Of a DNA stretch of 45,765 nt, positions 8,944 through 19,565 are shown piece after piece. The position numbers and the translations under genes are program-made. The stretch lies in assembly GCF_002727185.1 (NCBI RefSeq), contig NZ_NIZW01000041.1:1-45765 (forward strand), read 5' to 3'. This DNA comes from Rhodopirellula bahusiensis (GTDB lineage Bacteria > Planctomycetota > Planctomycetia > Pirellulales > Pirellulaceae). A model generated the notes under the pieces. That model searched no databases. It was not told the DNA's origin and worked only from the letters and a program-made list of their open reading frames with translations. Position 1 is the stretch's first letter. The number at the start of each line of letters is the position of its first letter.

Positions 8944-10448
8944 GCGTCACGTTGCTGGTCGGTTCGCAGAAGCAGTTGGCCGATGGGCTGCCCTGGCTTC
9001 GTCAATTCGCGGAATCGACGAAGTTGCGTGCGGACATACTGGTGCTGGGGTTGGATCACCGAACGCTGGAGCTTCGCAGTCAAAAGGAGCTGGAGAGCAT
9101 CGGGTCAGAGTCGCCGAAGCAAGCAGCCACGAAGTCACCCAATCGCGTCGAGCGAGTGGAAGCCGATGTGGAGGCGATTTCGCTGCAGCTGGCCAAGTGG
9201 GATTCGCGTTTGTTGTTGATGGTCGACGATGTGGATGACGACCGGTTCCAAGCGACCTTGTTCGATCGGTGTGCGATCAAATCAGTTTGGCTGAGTTCGA
9301 AGGGAGCTCCGCCGGAGTCGTCTCATCATGTTTTCTCGATCGACGATTCGTCTGACAAAGTAACCCGATGGATCTCGCGGCGTTTGTTGGGGATGGATCC
9401 CGGGTTGCATTTGGGACACGAATGGTTGACCGAACTAGCCAAGCAAAGTGAGCCGCCGTCTGATTCCGAGTCAGAGCATCCTGACCCAATTGATGCGGCG
9501 ATCGAGAAAGCACTGAGTTTGGAACGCCAGCGCTGTGACGCTGGCGATTTGATTTGGGTGCCGTTTGGTTCGAAGCCTTCGTCCGAGCCGCACTACAAAG
9601 TTGCTCGAGCGTTGCTTGGTCAATCGACGCAAGCCTCGGTGGCGTTGGTCAGTCAGAAAGAGAGTTGGAATCAGTCGTTGTCGGCGAGCGTTCGCTATTG
9701 GGCCAGTCACGTGGCCGAGCCGATGGATCGTGAGGCACGGTTGGAGTTGGCTCGGTCTCTCGAGGAAGGATCCGAGCCCAGTTTGGAGTTCCTTGGATTG
9801 ATTTCGGCGGCGGCGATGTTGGCCGCCTTTGGTTTACTGCAGAATTCGGCGGCGGTGATCATTGGTGCGATGTTGATTGCTCCTTTGATGACGCCGATCA
9901 TGGGGGCCGGATTGTCGTTGGCCCACGGAAACCGGCCGTTGTTCCGGCGTTCGATGCTTTCGATTGGAATCGGTTTTGCGGGCGCGTTTGGATCGAGCTT
10001 CCTGTTTGGATTGCTGGTTCGGTTGGTGCATCATCCGGTTGTGACGGATGAGATGTGGGGCCGCTGCAATCCATCGCCGTTGGATTTCTGTGTCGGTTTG
10101 GTCGGCGGCATGGCGGCTTCATACGCTCGCACGCGAAGTCACTTGTCGTCGGCTTTGGCGGGAGCGGCGATTGCGGCGGCGTTGGTGCCGCCCATTTCGA
10201 CCGCGGGTTTGCAGGCATCGTTCAATGTTTGGGAATCGACCGAGCGTGGATGGCCGGTGTTTGGGCCGCTGATCTTGGTCTGCGTCAACGTGTTGACGAT
10301 CATGATCGGGACATCGTTTGTGCTCTACGCTCGCGGGTTGCGAGTCGAATCAGGGCACAAGTGGGCAACGCGGATGACAGTTTCGTTGGTAACGTTGCTG
10401 ATGTTGGTGCTGGTGTGGATGATGCACCTTGAGAAGTGGCTGTTCTGA
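8940..10448 (+). CDS. DUF389 (TIGR00341-like) membrane protein
   Basis: This 502-aa protein has a soluble N-terminal half of about 270 residues and a C-terminal membrane half. The latter shows the DUF389 signature: FLGLISAAAMLAAFGLLQNS, AVIIGAMLIAPLMTPIMGAG, then GLVGGMAASYART and ALAGAAIAAALVPPISTAGL. About six transmembrane helices are likely. Function in the family is unknown. The large hydrophilic N-terminus could hold a nucleotide- or signal-binding fold, with early glycine-poor beta-alpha segments such as LLVGSQ and ADILVLGLD. It starts at ATG 8940 overlapping the nagB stop, so it is probably co-transcribed with nagB and the HD hydrolase. Confidence 0.85.
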   Translation: MSVTLLVGSQKQLADGLPWLRQFAESTKLRADILVLGLDHRTLELRSQKELESIGSESPKQAATKSPNRVERVEADVEAISLQLAKWDSRLLLMVDDVDDDRFQATLFDRCAIKSVWLSSKGAPPESSHHVFSIDDSSDKVTRWISRRLLGMDPGLHLGHEWLTELAKQSEPPSDSESEHPDPIDAAIEKALSLERQRCDAGDLIWVPFGSKPSSEPHYKVARALLGQSTQASVALVSQKESWNQSLSASVRYWASHVAEPMDREARLELARSLEEGSEPSLEFLGLISAAAMLAAFGLLQNSAAVIIGAMLIAPLMTPIMGAGLSLAHGNRPLFRRSMLSIGIGFAGAFGSSFLFGLLVRLVHHPVVTDEMWGRCNPSPLDFCVGLVGGMAASYARTRSHLSSALAGAAIAAALVPPISTAGLQASFNVWESTERGWPVFGPLILVCVNVLTIMIGTSFVLYARGLRVESGHKWATRMTVSLVTLLMLVLVWMMHLEKWLF

Positions 10449-10465
10449 CGAAGCGGCCTGCAACT

Positions 10466-10585
10466 GTAGCTCGGTGGTCCTCCACCGAGAAATAACCGAT
10501 TTAAAACACCGACCTCACATAGCGGTGCGGCGCAAGCCGCCCGGTGCCGCAACACCGTAGGGCTCGCGCCCTGACGCTACAAACG
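10466..10585. repeat. Palindromic repeats between convergent genes
   Basis: The hairpin CTCGGTGG-TC-CTCCACCGAG lies at about 10470-10489. It is followed by two G/C-rich inverted units (GCGGCGCAAGCCGC and GGGCTCGCGCCC). The first hairpin belongs to the same family as the one at about 45605-45628, next to the putative group II intron. Sitting between convergent genes, these could act as bidirectional transcript ends, but no T-run follows. Confidence 0.5.
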
Positions 10586-10604
10586 CTGTTAGTTTCGAGT
10601 CTAG

Positions 10605-11630
10605 CTACGTCGCAGTTCTTTGCTGAACCGATTCACGGAGCACGACGTCGCCGCCGAGTGTCGGCAAGTCTGGTTGGCCGCCGTTGATCATCGCGATGAT
10701 GGCGGTGGCTGCGGCCTGGCCCATCTCTTTGCCGGGCTGGCGGATGGTGGTCAGTGGCGGGATCATCCACTCCGATTCCGGTTGATCATCCACGCCAATC
10801 AACGAAACCTGATCGGGAACGGAAGCCTGCCGGCGATGGAGAGCCAGTCGTGCACCGAATGCCATCAGGTCATTCGCGGCAAAGATCGCGGTGTAGGGCA
10901 CGCCGCGCTGAACCAGTGTCTCGATCGCGTCCGCGGCGGATTCCGCGTGGAAGTCACCGTGGATGATGTGATCGTTGGTCACCTCGATTCCGGCTTGCTG
11001 CATCGCGTGTTGGAATCCAGCGAGCCTGCCAATCGCATCGATGTGATCCGCGGGCCCCGAGATGTGAACGATTTCTCGATGGCCGTGATCGATCAGCGTT
11101 TGCGTCGCGTTGGCACCGATTTGGAAGTTGTTCGTTGCGATGTTCACGCCATTCCAATCCGGCATTTCTCTCGCGACGACCAGTGTTGGTTTTTGCTCGC
11201 CGAGTTCTTCGATTTTTTCAGACGGTATGTCGCCCGCGATCAAAATCAATCCGTCGACATTTCGTCCCATCAGAGTTCGGGCGGCGTCGAGAAACAAATT
11301 CTGCTTCAGCATCGCGTCACCGACGATGGGTGAGAAGCCCGTTCCGTTCAGCCCTTGCATCACGCCTTGCACGACCGAGTCATAGAACGGCGTGCCGATG
11401 TTTTGGGTCACGATCCCGATTGTCATCGAGCGGCCACCGGCCAACGATCGAGCGACTTGATTGGGTTCGTAGCCCAGTTCCGCCATTGTCGCCATCACGC
11501 GTTCGCGTTTGTCGGCTTGGACAATCAGCGGGCTGTTGAGGACTCGCGAAACGGTGCTCTTGGAGACTTCTGCTCGATTGGCGATGTCCTGGATCGTGAT
11601 CCGGCCTTTTGACATCGGGCGTGGTCTCAT
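10605..11630 (-). CDS. LacI-family transcriptional regulator
   Basis: A sugar-responsive DNA-binding regulator of 341 aa. The N-terminal helix-turn-helix reads ITIQDIANRAEVSKSTVSRV followed by LNSP, and the hinge region is QVARSLAGGRS. The remainder is a periplasmic-binding-protein-like sensor domain starting IGIVTQNIGTPFYDSVVQGV, with later segments including LIGVDDQPESEWMIPPLTTIRQP. Translation may start at ATG 11630 or five codons later at ATG 11615 (MSKGRIT), which is the more usual family start. Flanking genes are on other strands or unrelated, so its ligand and regulon cannot be read from the context. Confidence 0.9.
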   Translation of the reverse strand: MRPRPMSKGRITIQDIANRAEVSKSTVSRVLNSPLIVQADKRERVMATMAELGYEPNQVARSLAGGRSMTIGIVTQNIGTPFYDSVVQGVMQGLNGTGFSPIVGDAMLKQNLFLDAARTLMGRNVDGLILIAGDIPSEKIEELGEQKPTLVVAREMPDWNGVNIATNNFQIGANATQTLIDHGHREIVHISGPADHIDAIGRLAGFQHAMQQAGIEVTNDHIIHGDFHAESAADAIETLVQRGVPYTAIFAANDLMAFGARLALHRRQASVPDQVSLIGVDDQPESEWMIPPLTTIRQPGKEMGQAAATAIIAMINGGQPDLPTLGGDVVLRESVQQRTAT

Positions 11631-11853
11631 TGGGAAGCGAAGGAAAGGATCGTTCTGCAGGGAAGTGAACGTTCGATTCTGATTCTAACCCGATTTGGCC
11701 AAAAAGGCGCCACCACGTGAGTCGACGTGGAGCGTTTGCTTTGTGGCCCTATTGAGCGTGCCGGTCAGGCTCTGCGACCCGACGATTTGCCTTCGCCGGC
11801 CTTGGGAGGCCAGCGTGCGTTTTTCGGCAGCGGAGTTGGTCTCGCGGGCGAGA

Positions 11854-12114
11854 TCACTTCGCCGGCGGATTCAATTCCTGCAGCGACTTGCCCAAGCGTT
11901 TCCGCGGGGCGGCTTTTCGGCCGGTCGAGCGCGTGCCCTTCTTGGCCGGCAGGGCTTGTTTACCCGTCGTCGGTTCTTGCAGCAACGCCGCGACTTGCGG
12001 GTTGATTTCGGACGACTCGTCAGGAGTGCCGATTTGCTCGACCGCGTCGCTCACGCCCAGGATGACGGATTGGCGAACGCCGTCTCGTAGCCAGTCGAAA
12101 AAATTCAGGTTCAT
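11854..12114 (-). CDS. Small hypothetical protein
   Basis: An 86-aa protein beginning MNLNFFDWLRDGVRQSV and continuing into VSDAVEQIG, then a basic, proline- and lysine-rich C-terminal half. The N-terminal amphipathic segment resembles short planctomycete proteins of unknown role. There is no signal peptide and no recognised domain. It is divergent from rpsA and shares that upstream region. Competing frames on the plus strand look like shadows. Confidence 0.55.
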   Translation of the reverse strand: MNLNFFDWLRDGVRQSVILGVSDAVEQIGTPDESSEINPQVAALLQEPTTGKQALPAKKGTRSTGRKAAPRKRLGKSLQELNPPAK

Positions 12115-12451
12115 ATCTCAATTGGGTGGTTGGTGTCGGTGAAGGATCGCCGCTGATGGACCGAGGATTTCGGTGTCCGGGTGGCTGCGATCCGTCCACG
12201 GGTCTCAGATCACGTGTCATGCCTCACGTTCGTCGCCTGTAAAACAATCGTCGGCGGGGTGTCCAGACCAACAAACGCATTGTGACGAATTTCCGACTTT
12301 GGTAGGCTTCTCGGCTAGGCGCCGCGGCGAGTCCGCGGGGACGCCCCCCTCCGGCTATAGTTTTACAATCCACACCACCAACCCAGGTGACGGATCGACG
12401 GGTCATTTGCCGGAGCCCGATCGATACGATTTCACCATCGGTAACGTTTTT
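12115..12451. promoter_or_regulatory. Divergent spacer / rpsA leader
   Basis: This 337-bp stretch lies between the small minus-strand gene and rpsA and must carry the rpsA promoter and leader. No strong Shine-Dalgarno sequence precedes the rpsA ATG at 12452 (upstream bases are GGTAACGTTTTT). A reading frame in phase with rpsA runs back to 12173, but its translation (cysteine- and serine-rich, not S1-like) looks non-coding. A G/C-rich segment at about 12320-12355 may be structured. Confidence 0.4.
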
Positions 12452-14248
<1,797 letters not shown>

Positions 14249-14424
14249 TCCGAAAAATTTTCGATCGAGCCAAATCGGATGTTTTCGCATCCGGTTGCTC
14301 GGTTGAAAAGGTTTCTCATCGTTGGAGGGCCTCTTTCGGCCTTCACAGCTTCGATGGGGGATATGGGATCGAAACGAGGCGTGCTCATCTTGAGTACGCA
14401 GAGCATTGAACAGTTGACACATAC

Positions 14425-14459
14425 AACGGGCGTTTGATCTGCTTCAGACGCCCGTTTTT
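14425..14459 (+). terminator. Rho-independent terminator of rpsA
   Basis: A 9-bp perfect stem AACGGGCGT (14425-14433) pairs with ACGCCCGTT (14447-14455) and runs into a short T tract. It lies about 180 bp after the rpsA stop and upstream of the solute-binding-protein gene. Confidence 0.8.
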
Positions 14460-14553
14460 GTTTGCGCCGTATGTTTTATCTCTGACATGCGGTCAGCTTT
14501 CAAAGACTGCTCCTGCTTGTTTCTCCACGATCTCATATTTTACGACGGTTGCC

Positions 14554-15831
14554 ATGAATCTCAATCGACGCGAAATGATTGGCGCAACGCTGGCGACCGT
14601 TGCTGCATCGACGCCGATCGCTCGATCGACGGCGTTCGATCCTCCGACGATTCACGTCCCGACCAAACCGGTCGTGCGAGTCCTGGGGACACACGTGACG
14701 TTGCAAGAAGATTTGCGCGTCCGTGCCGAGGCTGATCTCGGGATCCAACTGGAGTTCTCGCCCGGCGGAAGTGCTGAGGTGCTGCACCGAGCTTCAACGC
14801 GACCGGAAACGTTCGACTTGTACGAGCAATGGTCCAACAGCATTCGGGTCCTTTGGCAGGCTGGGGCGATCCAACCGATCGAACGAAACCGCATCCGTTA
14901 CTGGGACGAGATCAACCCACTGACTCGAGTCGGACGTTTGACGCCCGATGCGAAACGAGGGGCGGGTGACGCGCCGAACAAACTGTTGTTTATCCAGCCC
15001 GATGGAACGCTTGGCGGCAAGGCGACCGACCACGTTACCTTCCTGCCCTATGTCCACAACGTTGATTCGTTTGGCTACGACGCCGCCGTCGTACCTCAAG
15101 GCATTCCGTACGAGACCGAATCCTGGGCGTGGTTGCTCGATGAGGAATGGGCCGGACGAGTCGCGATCGTGAATGAGCCAACGATCGGATTGTTCGATCT
15201 CGCCTTGGCGGTCCAAGCGAAAGGTTTGGCGGAGTTTGAAGACATCGGCAATCTCAGCGAAACAGATCTGGAAACGCTTTTCAAAGTCTTGGAGCCTTAT
15301 CGGCAGAGCGGACATTTTCGCGGGGTTTGGAGCAGCGTTCCAGCGTCGGTTGATTTGATGAGCCGCGGCGAAGCTGTGATCGAAAGCATGTTTTCTCCCG
15401 CCGTATTTGACCTGAAGGGCCGCGGGATCGATTGCGTCTATGCATCGCCCAAAGAAGGCTATCGGGCTTGGCATGGTGTGATGTGCTTGTCCTCGAAGAC
15501 GACCGGTCCAGTCAAGGACGCGGCCTACGAATACATGAATTGGTGGCTGTCGGGATGGCCTGGTGCTTTCATTGCAAGGCAAGGTTACTACATCTCGAAT
15601 CCCCAACGTTCTCGCGAGGAACTCAGCTCAGCCGAGTGGGACTACTGGTACCAAGGCGAACCAGCGGAGACAGATTTGCTCGGCACCACGGGACAGGTCG
15701 TCGTGAAGCAGGGCCACTCTCGTGACGGCGGTTCTTACGAAAAGCGATTCAGCAATATCGCGGTTTGGAACACGGTCATGAAGTCGTACGAGGCCAGCCT
15801 CCAGCATTGGAATGAGTTCTTGTCAGGATGA
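14554..15831 (+). CDS. Extracytoplasmic solute-binding protein (polyamine-binding-like)
   Basis: This 425-aa protein begins MNLNRREMIGATLATVAAST, a twin-arginine-like export signal. The mature part resembles family-1 or PotD/PotF-type periplasmic binding proteins: VRVLGTHVTLQEDLRVRAE, FDLYEQWSNSIRVLW, LPYVHNVDSFGYD, and the C-terminal YEYMNWWLSGWPGAFIARQG. ATG 14554 is chosen because it places the signal peptide at the N-terminus; the longer frame back to 14434 starts inside the rpsA terminator. No ABC permease or ATPase gene is nearby. The stop overlaps the start of a histidine kinase gene (ATGA), which suggests a sensory accessory role. The ligand is inferred from weak resemblance only. Confidence 0.82.
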   Translation: MNLNRREMIGATLATVAASTPIARSTAFDPPTIHVPTKPVVRVLGTHVTLQEDLRVRAEADLGIQLEFSPGGSAEVLHRASTRPETFDLYEQWSNSIRVLWQAGAIQPIERNRIRYWDEINPLTRVGRLTPDAKRGAGDAPNKLLFIQPDGTLGGKATDHVTFLPYVHNVDSFGYDAAVVPQGIPYETESWAWLLDEEWAGRVAIVNEPTIGLFDLALAVQAKGLAEFEDIGNLSETDLETLFKVLEPYRQSGHFRGVWSSVPASVDLMSRGEAVIESMFSPAVFDLKGRGIDCVYASPKEGYRAWHGVMCLSSKTTGPVKDAAYEYMNWWLSGWPGAFIARQGYYISNPQRSREELSSAEWDYWYQGEPAETDLLGTTGQVVVKQGHSRDGGSYEKRFSNIAVWNTVMKSYEASLQHWNEFLSG

Positions 15832-17759
15832 ATGCAATGTTGGCTCGCTTTGTAGGACAGACTCTGAGGCAGCGCATTTACTTGGCGTCTGCTTGTTTCG
15901 TGCTGTTGTGTGTAACGAGTGCCTGGATTGGTATCACCGGGCAATCGGCGTTGTTGAAGAGCTTTGCTGAGTACCAACGAGCGGAGAACACGTCGGTCGC
16001 AATTGAATCGATCGACCGGAAGGTTCAGGAGCTGAAGTCTCGTAGCGAACGATATTTGCTGACTGGAGCTTCCGCGCAGTACCGCGCCGCGTTGAGTTTG
16101 CAGGACGGTTTGGCGGCAGAGATTGAGCGGGCGAAGGGCAACAACCCCGCGATCCAAGACACGTTGAACCAAATGGAAGGCCACTTAGACGTATTGAACA
16201 GTCAAATGAAATTGGCTGCGGAAGAACGCGAGATCCGATCTCGTTTGGTTCAGGTTGAGTTGCCGGAAAAGGCAGAACGTGTTCGCGTTGCATTCAACGA
16301 ACTTCGCGCCGAGTGGATGGAGACTCCGGTCGAGAAAGAACCACAGATACGCAAGCACGGCGGGTCTCGAGGAGCGTATGTCTCGGCCCATCGATCACTG
16401 CTTGAATACTTCAATCATCCGAAATCCGAGAGCTTCGATCTCGCGACTCAACACCTCGAGCGATCCCGGCTGATTTGCAAAGAACTGAAGGACGATCCTG
16501 AGAACCAAGAGGACGATGTTCAACAACTGATCGAGGAAATTCTTGCGAGTCTCGCCGAATTTCAACGAGTTGGGACTCGAGCGTTCCAAGCCACTCGCGG
16601 TTACATGGTTTATTCCAACGTCGTGATGGCTGGTGAAATATCGGAGTTTAGTTATCAGTCTTCACAGCTGAAGACTTACGTTCAGGAGCAGAAGGCACTG
16701 AACCAGCGGAACCGCGAAGCGTCTTTCAAGCGGTCGCAGTACTTGGCCGCGGGCGCCGCGATCGGAGCGGTTTTGCTCGCCATCCTGCTGGCGACGACCC
16801 TCTCGATGGCGGTTGTCGGGCCCATTGGTCGCTTGACCGAGATGTTCCGGCGCTTGGCGGCTGGCGAAACGATGGCCATCGCCGATGAAAGCGGACGCAC
16901 CGACGAAATCGCTCAGATGATCAACGCGGCGAGAGTCTTTAGCGACAAGAATCAGGAAACCAATCAGCTGCTGAAACGCTCGGAATCTCTCAGCGAAGAG
17001 CTGGCAAAAAAGGCGGATGCACTTGTTGAGTCCAACCGCGAACTCGATAACTTCGCCTACATTGCGTCCCACGATTTGAAGTCTCCTTTGCGAGGAATTC
17101 AGCATTTGGCGAGTTGGGTCCAGGAAGACTGCGAAGACATCTTGCCTGAAACCTCGCAAACGCATTTGGCTCACATGCAATCTCGCGTTCGGAGCATGGA
17201 ATGCCTGCTCGACGATCTGCTCAATTATTCCCGTGTTGGTCGCTTGGACACTCGCCCGGAAATGGTGGACAGCGATGAACTGGTTTCATCAATCGTTGAA
17301 ATGGCGGATAATTCGGACGGTTGTCGCGTCACTTGGGATTCGCTTCCAACTTTGTCGACCGCTCGGACTCCATTGAAGCAAGTGTTATTGAACCTGATCA
17401 CCAATGCGATCAAGTACAACGACAAGGGACTGGACGGACACGTCGATGTTCGTTGCTGCGAGAAAGATGGTTGGTACAAGTGGGAAGTCAGCGACAACGG
17501 CATCGGGATCGAGCCTCGATTTCACGAAAAGGTATTCCAAATGTATCAGCGAGTAGCTCCAGAAGTTTCCGAAGGAAGCGGCATGGGACTTGCGATCGCG
17601 AAGAAACATGTGGAACATTACGGCGGAGAAATAGGAATCCAGTCGTCACCGGGAGAGGGAACCACATTCTGGTTCACTTGGCCGGTACAGATCGATACAG
17701 TGAAGGCGTCATCCAACGGCGCTCTCGCTGCAGACCCCATTGCAAACGTGCCCACATGA
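15828..17759 (+). CDS. Membrane sensor histidine kinase
   Basis: A 643-aa sensor kinase. An N-terminal transmembrane segment lies near residues 15-40. A periplasmic, helix-rich CHASE3-like region of about 260 residues follows, then a second membrane span (YLAAGAAIGAVLLAILLATT) and a HAMP linker. The dimerisation and phosphoacceptor domain has H415 in IASHDLKSPLRG. The ATPase domain shows the N box (LLNLITNAIKYND), G1 box (VSDNGIGI) and G2 region (GSGMGLAIAKKHVEHYGG). Phytochrome-type kinases share this HDLKSPLR motif and often pair with Rcp1-like receivers, as here. The gene overlaps both neighbours by ATGA junctions, so the solute-binding protein, kinase and receiver probably form one signalling unit. 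Confidence 0.93.
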   Translation: MNAMLARFVGQTLRQRIYLASACFVLLCVTSAWIGITGQSALLKSFAEYQRAENTSVAIESIDRKVQELKSRSERYLLTGASAQYRAALSLQDGLAAEIERAKGNNPAIQDTLNQMEGHLDVLNSQMKLAAEEREIRSRLVQVELPEKAERVRVAFNELRAEWMETPVEKEPQIRKHGGSRGAYVSAHRSLLEYFNHPKSESFDLATQHLERSRLICKELKDDPENQEDDVQQLIEEILASLAEFQRVGTRAFQATRGYMVYSNVVMAGEISEFSYQSSQLKTYVQEQKALNQRNREASFKRSQYLAAGAAIGAVLLAILLATTLSMAVVGPIGRLTEMFRRLAAGETMAIADESGRTDEIAQMINAARVFSDKNQETNQLLKRSESLSEELAKKADALVESNRELDNFAYIASHDLKSPLRGIQHLASWVQEDCEDILPETSQTHLAHMQSRVRSMECLLDDLLNYSRVGRLDTRPEMVDSDELVSSIVEMADNSDGCRVTWDSLPTLSTARTPLKQVLLNLITNAIKYNDKGLDGHVDVRCCEKDGWYKWEVSDNGIGIEPRFHEKVFQMYQRVAPEVSEGSGMGLAIAKKHVEHYGGEIGIQSSPGEGTTFWFTWPVQIDTVKASSNGALAADPIANVPT

Positions 17760-18220
17760 AACCGTCTCCTGTCGACAGCTCGAACCAAGACGACGTGAAA
17801 CGTCCGACGTTCCTTTTGATCGAGGACGACGCGGTTGACGCCGAGGCGTTTCGCCGTGCGGTGAAACGCAACCACGTCGATTGCGAATTGGTCCACGCCA
17901 GCGATGGCGGCGAAGCTTTGCAAAAGCTGCGTGACATGGTCGACGAGAACGACGATATCGGCGTTCTGGCGTTTCTCGACCTGAACATGCCTGGACTCAA
18001 TGGGCACGAATTTTTGGCAGAAGTCCGCCGGGACGAATCGTTGAAACGGTTGGCTGTATTCGTTGTGACGACTTCTCGCCATAAACGCGACATTGCATTG
18101 GCCTACGACAAAAACGTCGCTGGCTATTTTGAGAAAGACGACTTGGCATCGGTGCTGGAAATCGCACGCCAATTCGCGGGACGCCTGGTCTTCCCGACCC
18201 TGGGCCGCAAGAGCGACTGA
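17756..18220 (+). CDS. Single-domain response regulator (Rcp1-like)
   Basis: A 154-aa receiver with no output domain. Acidic residues in LLIEDDAVDAEAF, the phosphorylation site D75 in FLDLNMPGLNGHEFL, T105/T106 in VVTTS, and K127 in GYFEKDD complete the active site. It starts at ATG 17756 overlapping the kinase stop. Receivers of this type usually act by protein contact or as phosphorelay intermediates. The 218-bp spacer to argC contains no gene I recognise. Confidence 0.92.
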   Translation: MKPSPVDSSNQDDVKRPTFLLIEDDAVDAEAFRRAVKRNHVDCELVHASDGGEALQKLRDMVDENDDIGVLAFLDLNMPGLNGHEFLAEVRRDESLKRLAVFVVTTSRHKRDIALAYDKNVAGYFEKDDLASVLEIARQFAGRLVFPTLGRKSD

Positions 18221-18438
18221 CGACCTGTTGGAGTGCTTCGCGCGACAAGGGCCTGGTGCTCATCTCGGGCTGATAGCTGTCTGCATTTGGACTCCTGTTC
18301 TTCGCGCGGCTCGGCCGACCAGCTTTTCCGATGGAGTCACATGGTTGTCGTTGGCGCCGGAAAAAGCGACAACATCGGTGCGAGATCGTTCACCACTTGA
18401 GTGAACCCGTTCCGAGTTGAAGCCTCCTTAGTTGCATC

Positions 18439-19479
18439 ATGTCATCATCTAATCTTCGCGTCGCTCTCGTTGGATCGACCGGTTACACCGCACTCGAAGT
18501 CGCCCGACTGTTGCTCACCCATCCCAGTGCGGAGTTGGTGGTCGCGACCAGTCGCCAAGACGAGGGCAAACCGCTGTCGGAAATTCATCCGATGTTGGCC
18601 GGACGCTGCGACGTGGCGCTGCAACCGCTCGACGCGGACGTGATCGCCAAATCGGCCGACGTTGCGATGTGCTGCTTGCCCCACGGAGCCTCCGCAGAAA
18701 GCGTCAAGCAATTGGCCGACGCTGGCATGCGGGTGATCGACTTCAGTGCCGATTTCCGGCTGTCGAGCCTTGAGACGTACGAGCACTGGTACGGCGTCAA
18801 GCATCCATGGCCGGAACGGATTGGCAATGTCGTCTACGGCATGCCCGAGTTTTTCGCGGACGAAATTCGCAGTGCGGACATCGTTGCCAATCCAGGGTGC
18901 TATCCCACGTCTGCGATCATGCCACTTGCTCCACTGGTGAAAGCGGGATTGATCGATACCGACGACATCATTGTCGACAGCAAGTCGGGCGTGTCAGGAG
19001 CCGGTCGTTCACCGAAATTGGGAACGCTGTACTGCGAGACCAACGAATCGATCTCCGCCTACGCGGTAGGCACTCACCGTCACGCACCCGAGATCGCGGA
19101 CTTGGTTGAACGGATCGCGGGGGCTCCGATCGAAGTGATGTTCACGCCTCACCTGACACCGATGGATCGTGGCATCCTGTCGACGATTTATGTGAAGCCG
19201 GCGGGCAAAGCTGGCTCGGTGGAGGAAGCCGTTCGTTCGATGATGAGTTTGTTGCGAGACACTTACTCGGACCAACCTTGCGTCCACGTGGTCGATCACT
19301 TGCCAGCGACGAAGTATGTCGCCGGGACCAACCACGTTCAGATTTCGGTTCGTCCCTCGGGCAAACGTGCTGTCATCGTTTGTGCGATCGATAATCTGAC
19401 CAAGGGTGCCAGCGGCGCGGCCGTGCAAAACATGAACGTGATGTTCGGTTTGCCAGAAACGGCTGGTTTGTTGATGTGA
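18439..19479 (+). CDS. argC: N-acetyl-gamma-glutamyl-phosphate reductase
   Basis: ArgC reduces N-acetyl-glutamyl phosphate to the semialdehyde with NADPH in arginine biosynthesis. The 346-aa protein has the nucleotide-binding VALVGSTGYTALEVARLL (residues 8-25). The catalytic cysteine is C154 in VANPGCYPTSA. The segment SGVSGAGRSPK and the C-terminal DNLTKGASGAAVQNMN are typical of the family. No other arginine gene is nearby. An 86-bp gap separates it from the DUF1015 gene. Confidence 0.96.
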   Translation: MSSSNLRVALVGSTGYTALEVARLLLTHPSAELVVATSRQDEGKPLSEIHPMLAGRCDVALQPLDADVIAKSADVAMCCLPHGASAESVKQLADAGMRVIDFSADFRLSSLETYEHWYGVKHPWPERIGNVVYGMPEFFADEIRSADIVANPGCYPTSAIMPLAPLVKAGLIDTDDIIVDSKSGVSGAGRSPKLGTLYCETNESISAYAVGTHRHAPEIADLVERIAGAPIEVMFTPHLTPMDRGILSTIYVKPAGKAGSVEEAVRSMMSLLRDTYSDQPCVHVVDHLPATKYVAGTNHVQISVRPSGKRAVIVCAIDNLTKGASGAAVQNMNVMFGLPETAGLLM

Positions 19480-19565
19480 TTTCGCAGTCGTTGGCGTGAG
19501 GTTCATGCCACGGATGTTTGGAAATCGACTTGGACTTGAAACGTTGTTCTGCATCGGAGCTTGTT

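Noticed and set aside
10466..10490. Hairpin after the DUF389 gene considered as an intrinsic terminator
   Set aside because: No T-run follows and the same hairpin recurs as a dispersed repeat (about 45605); called as a repeat instead.
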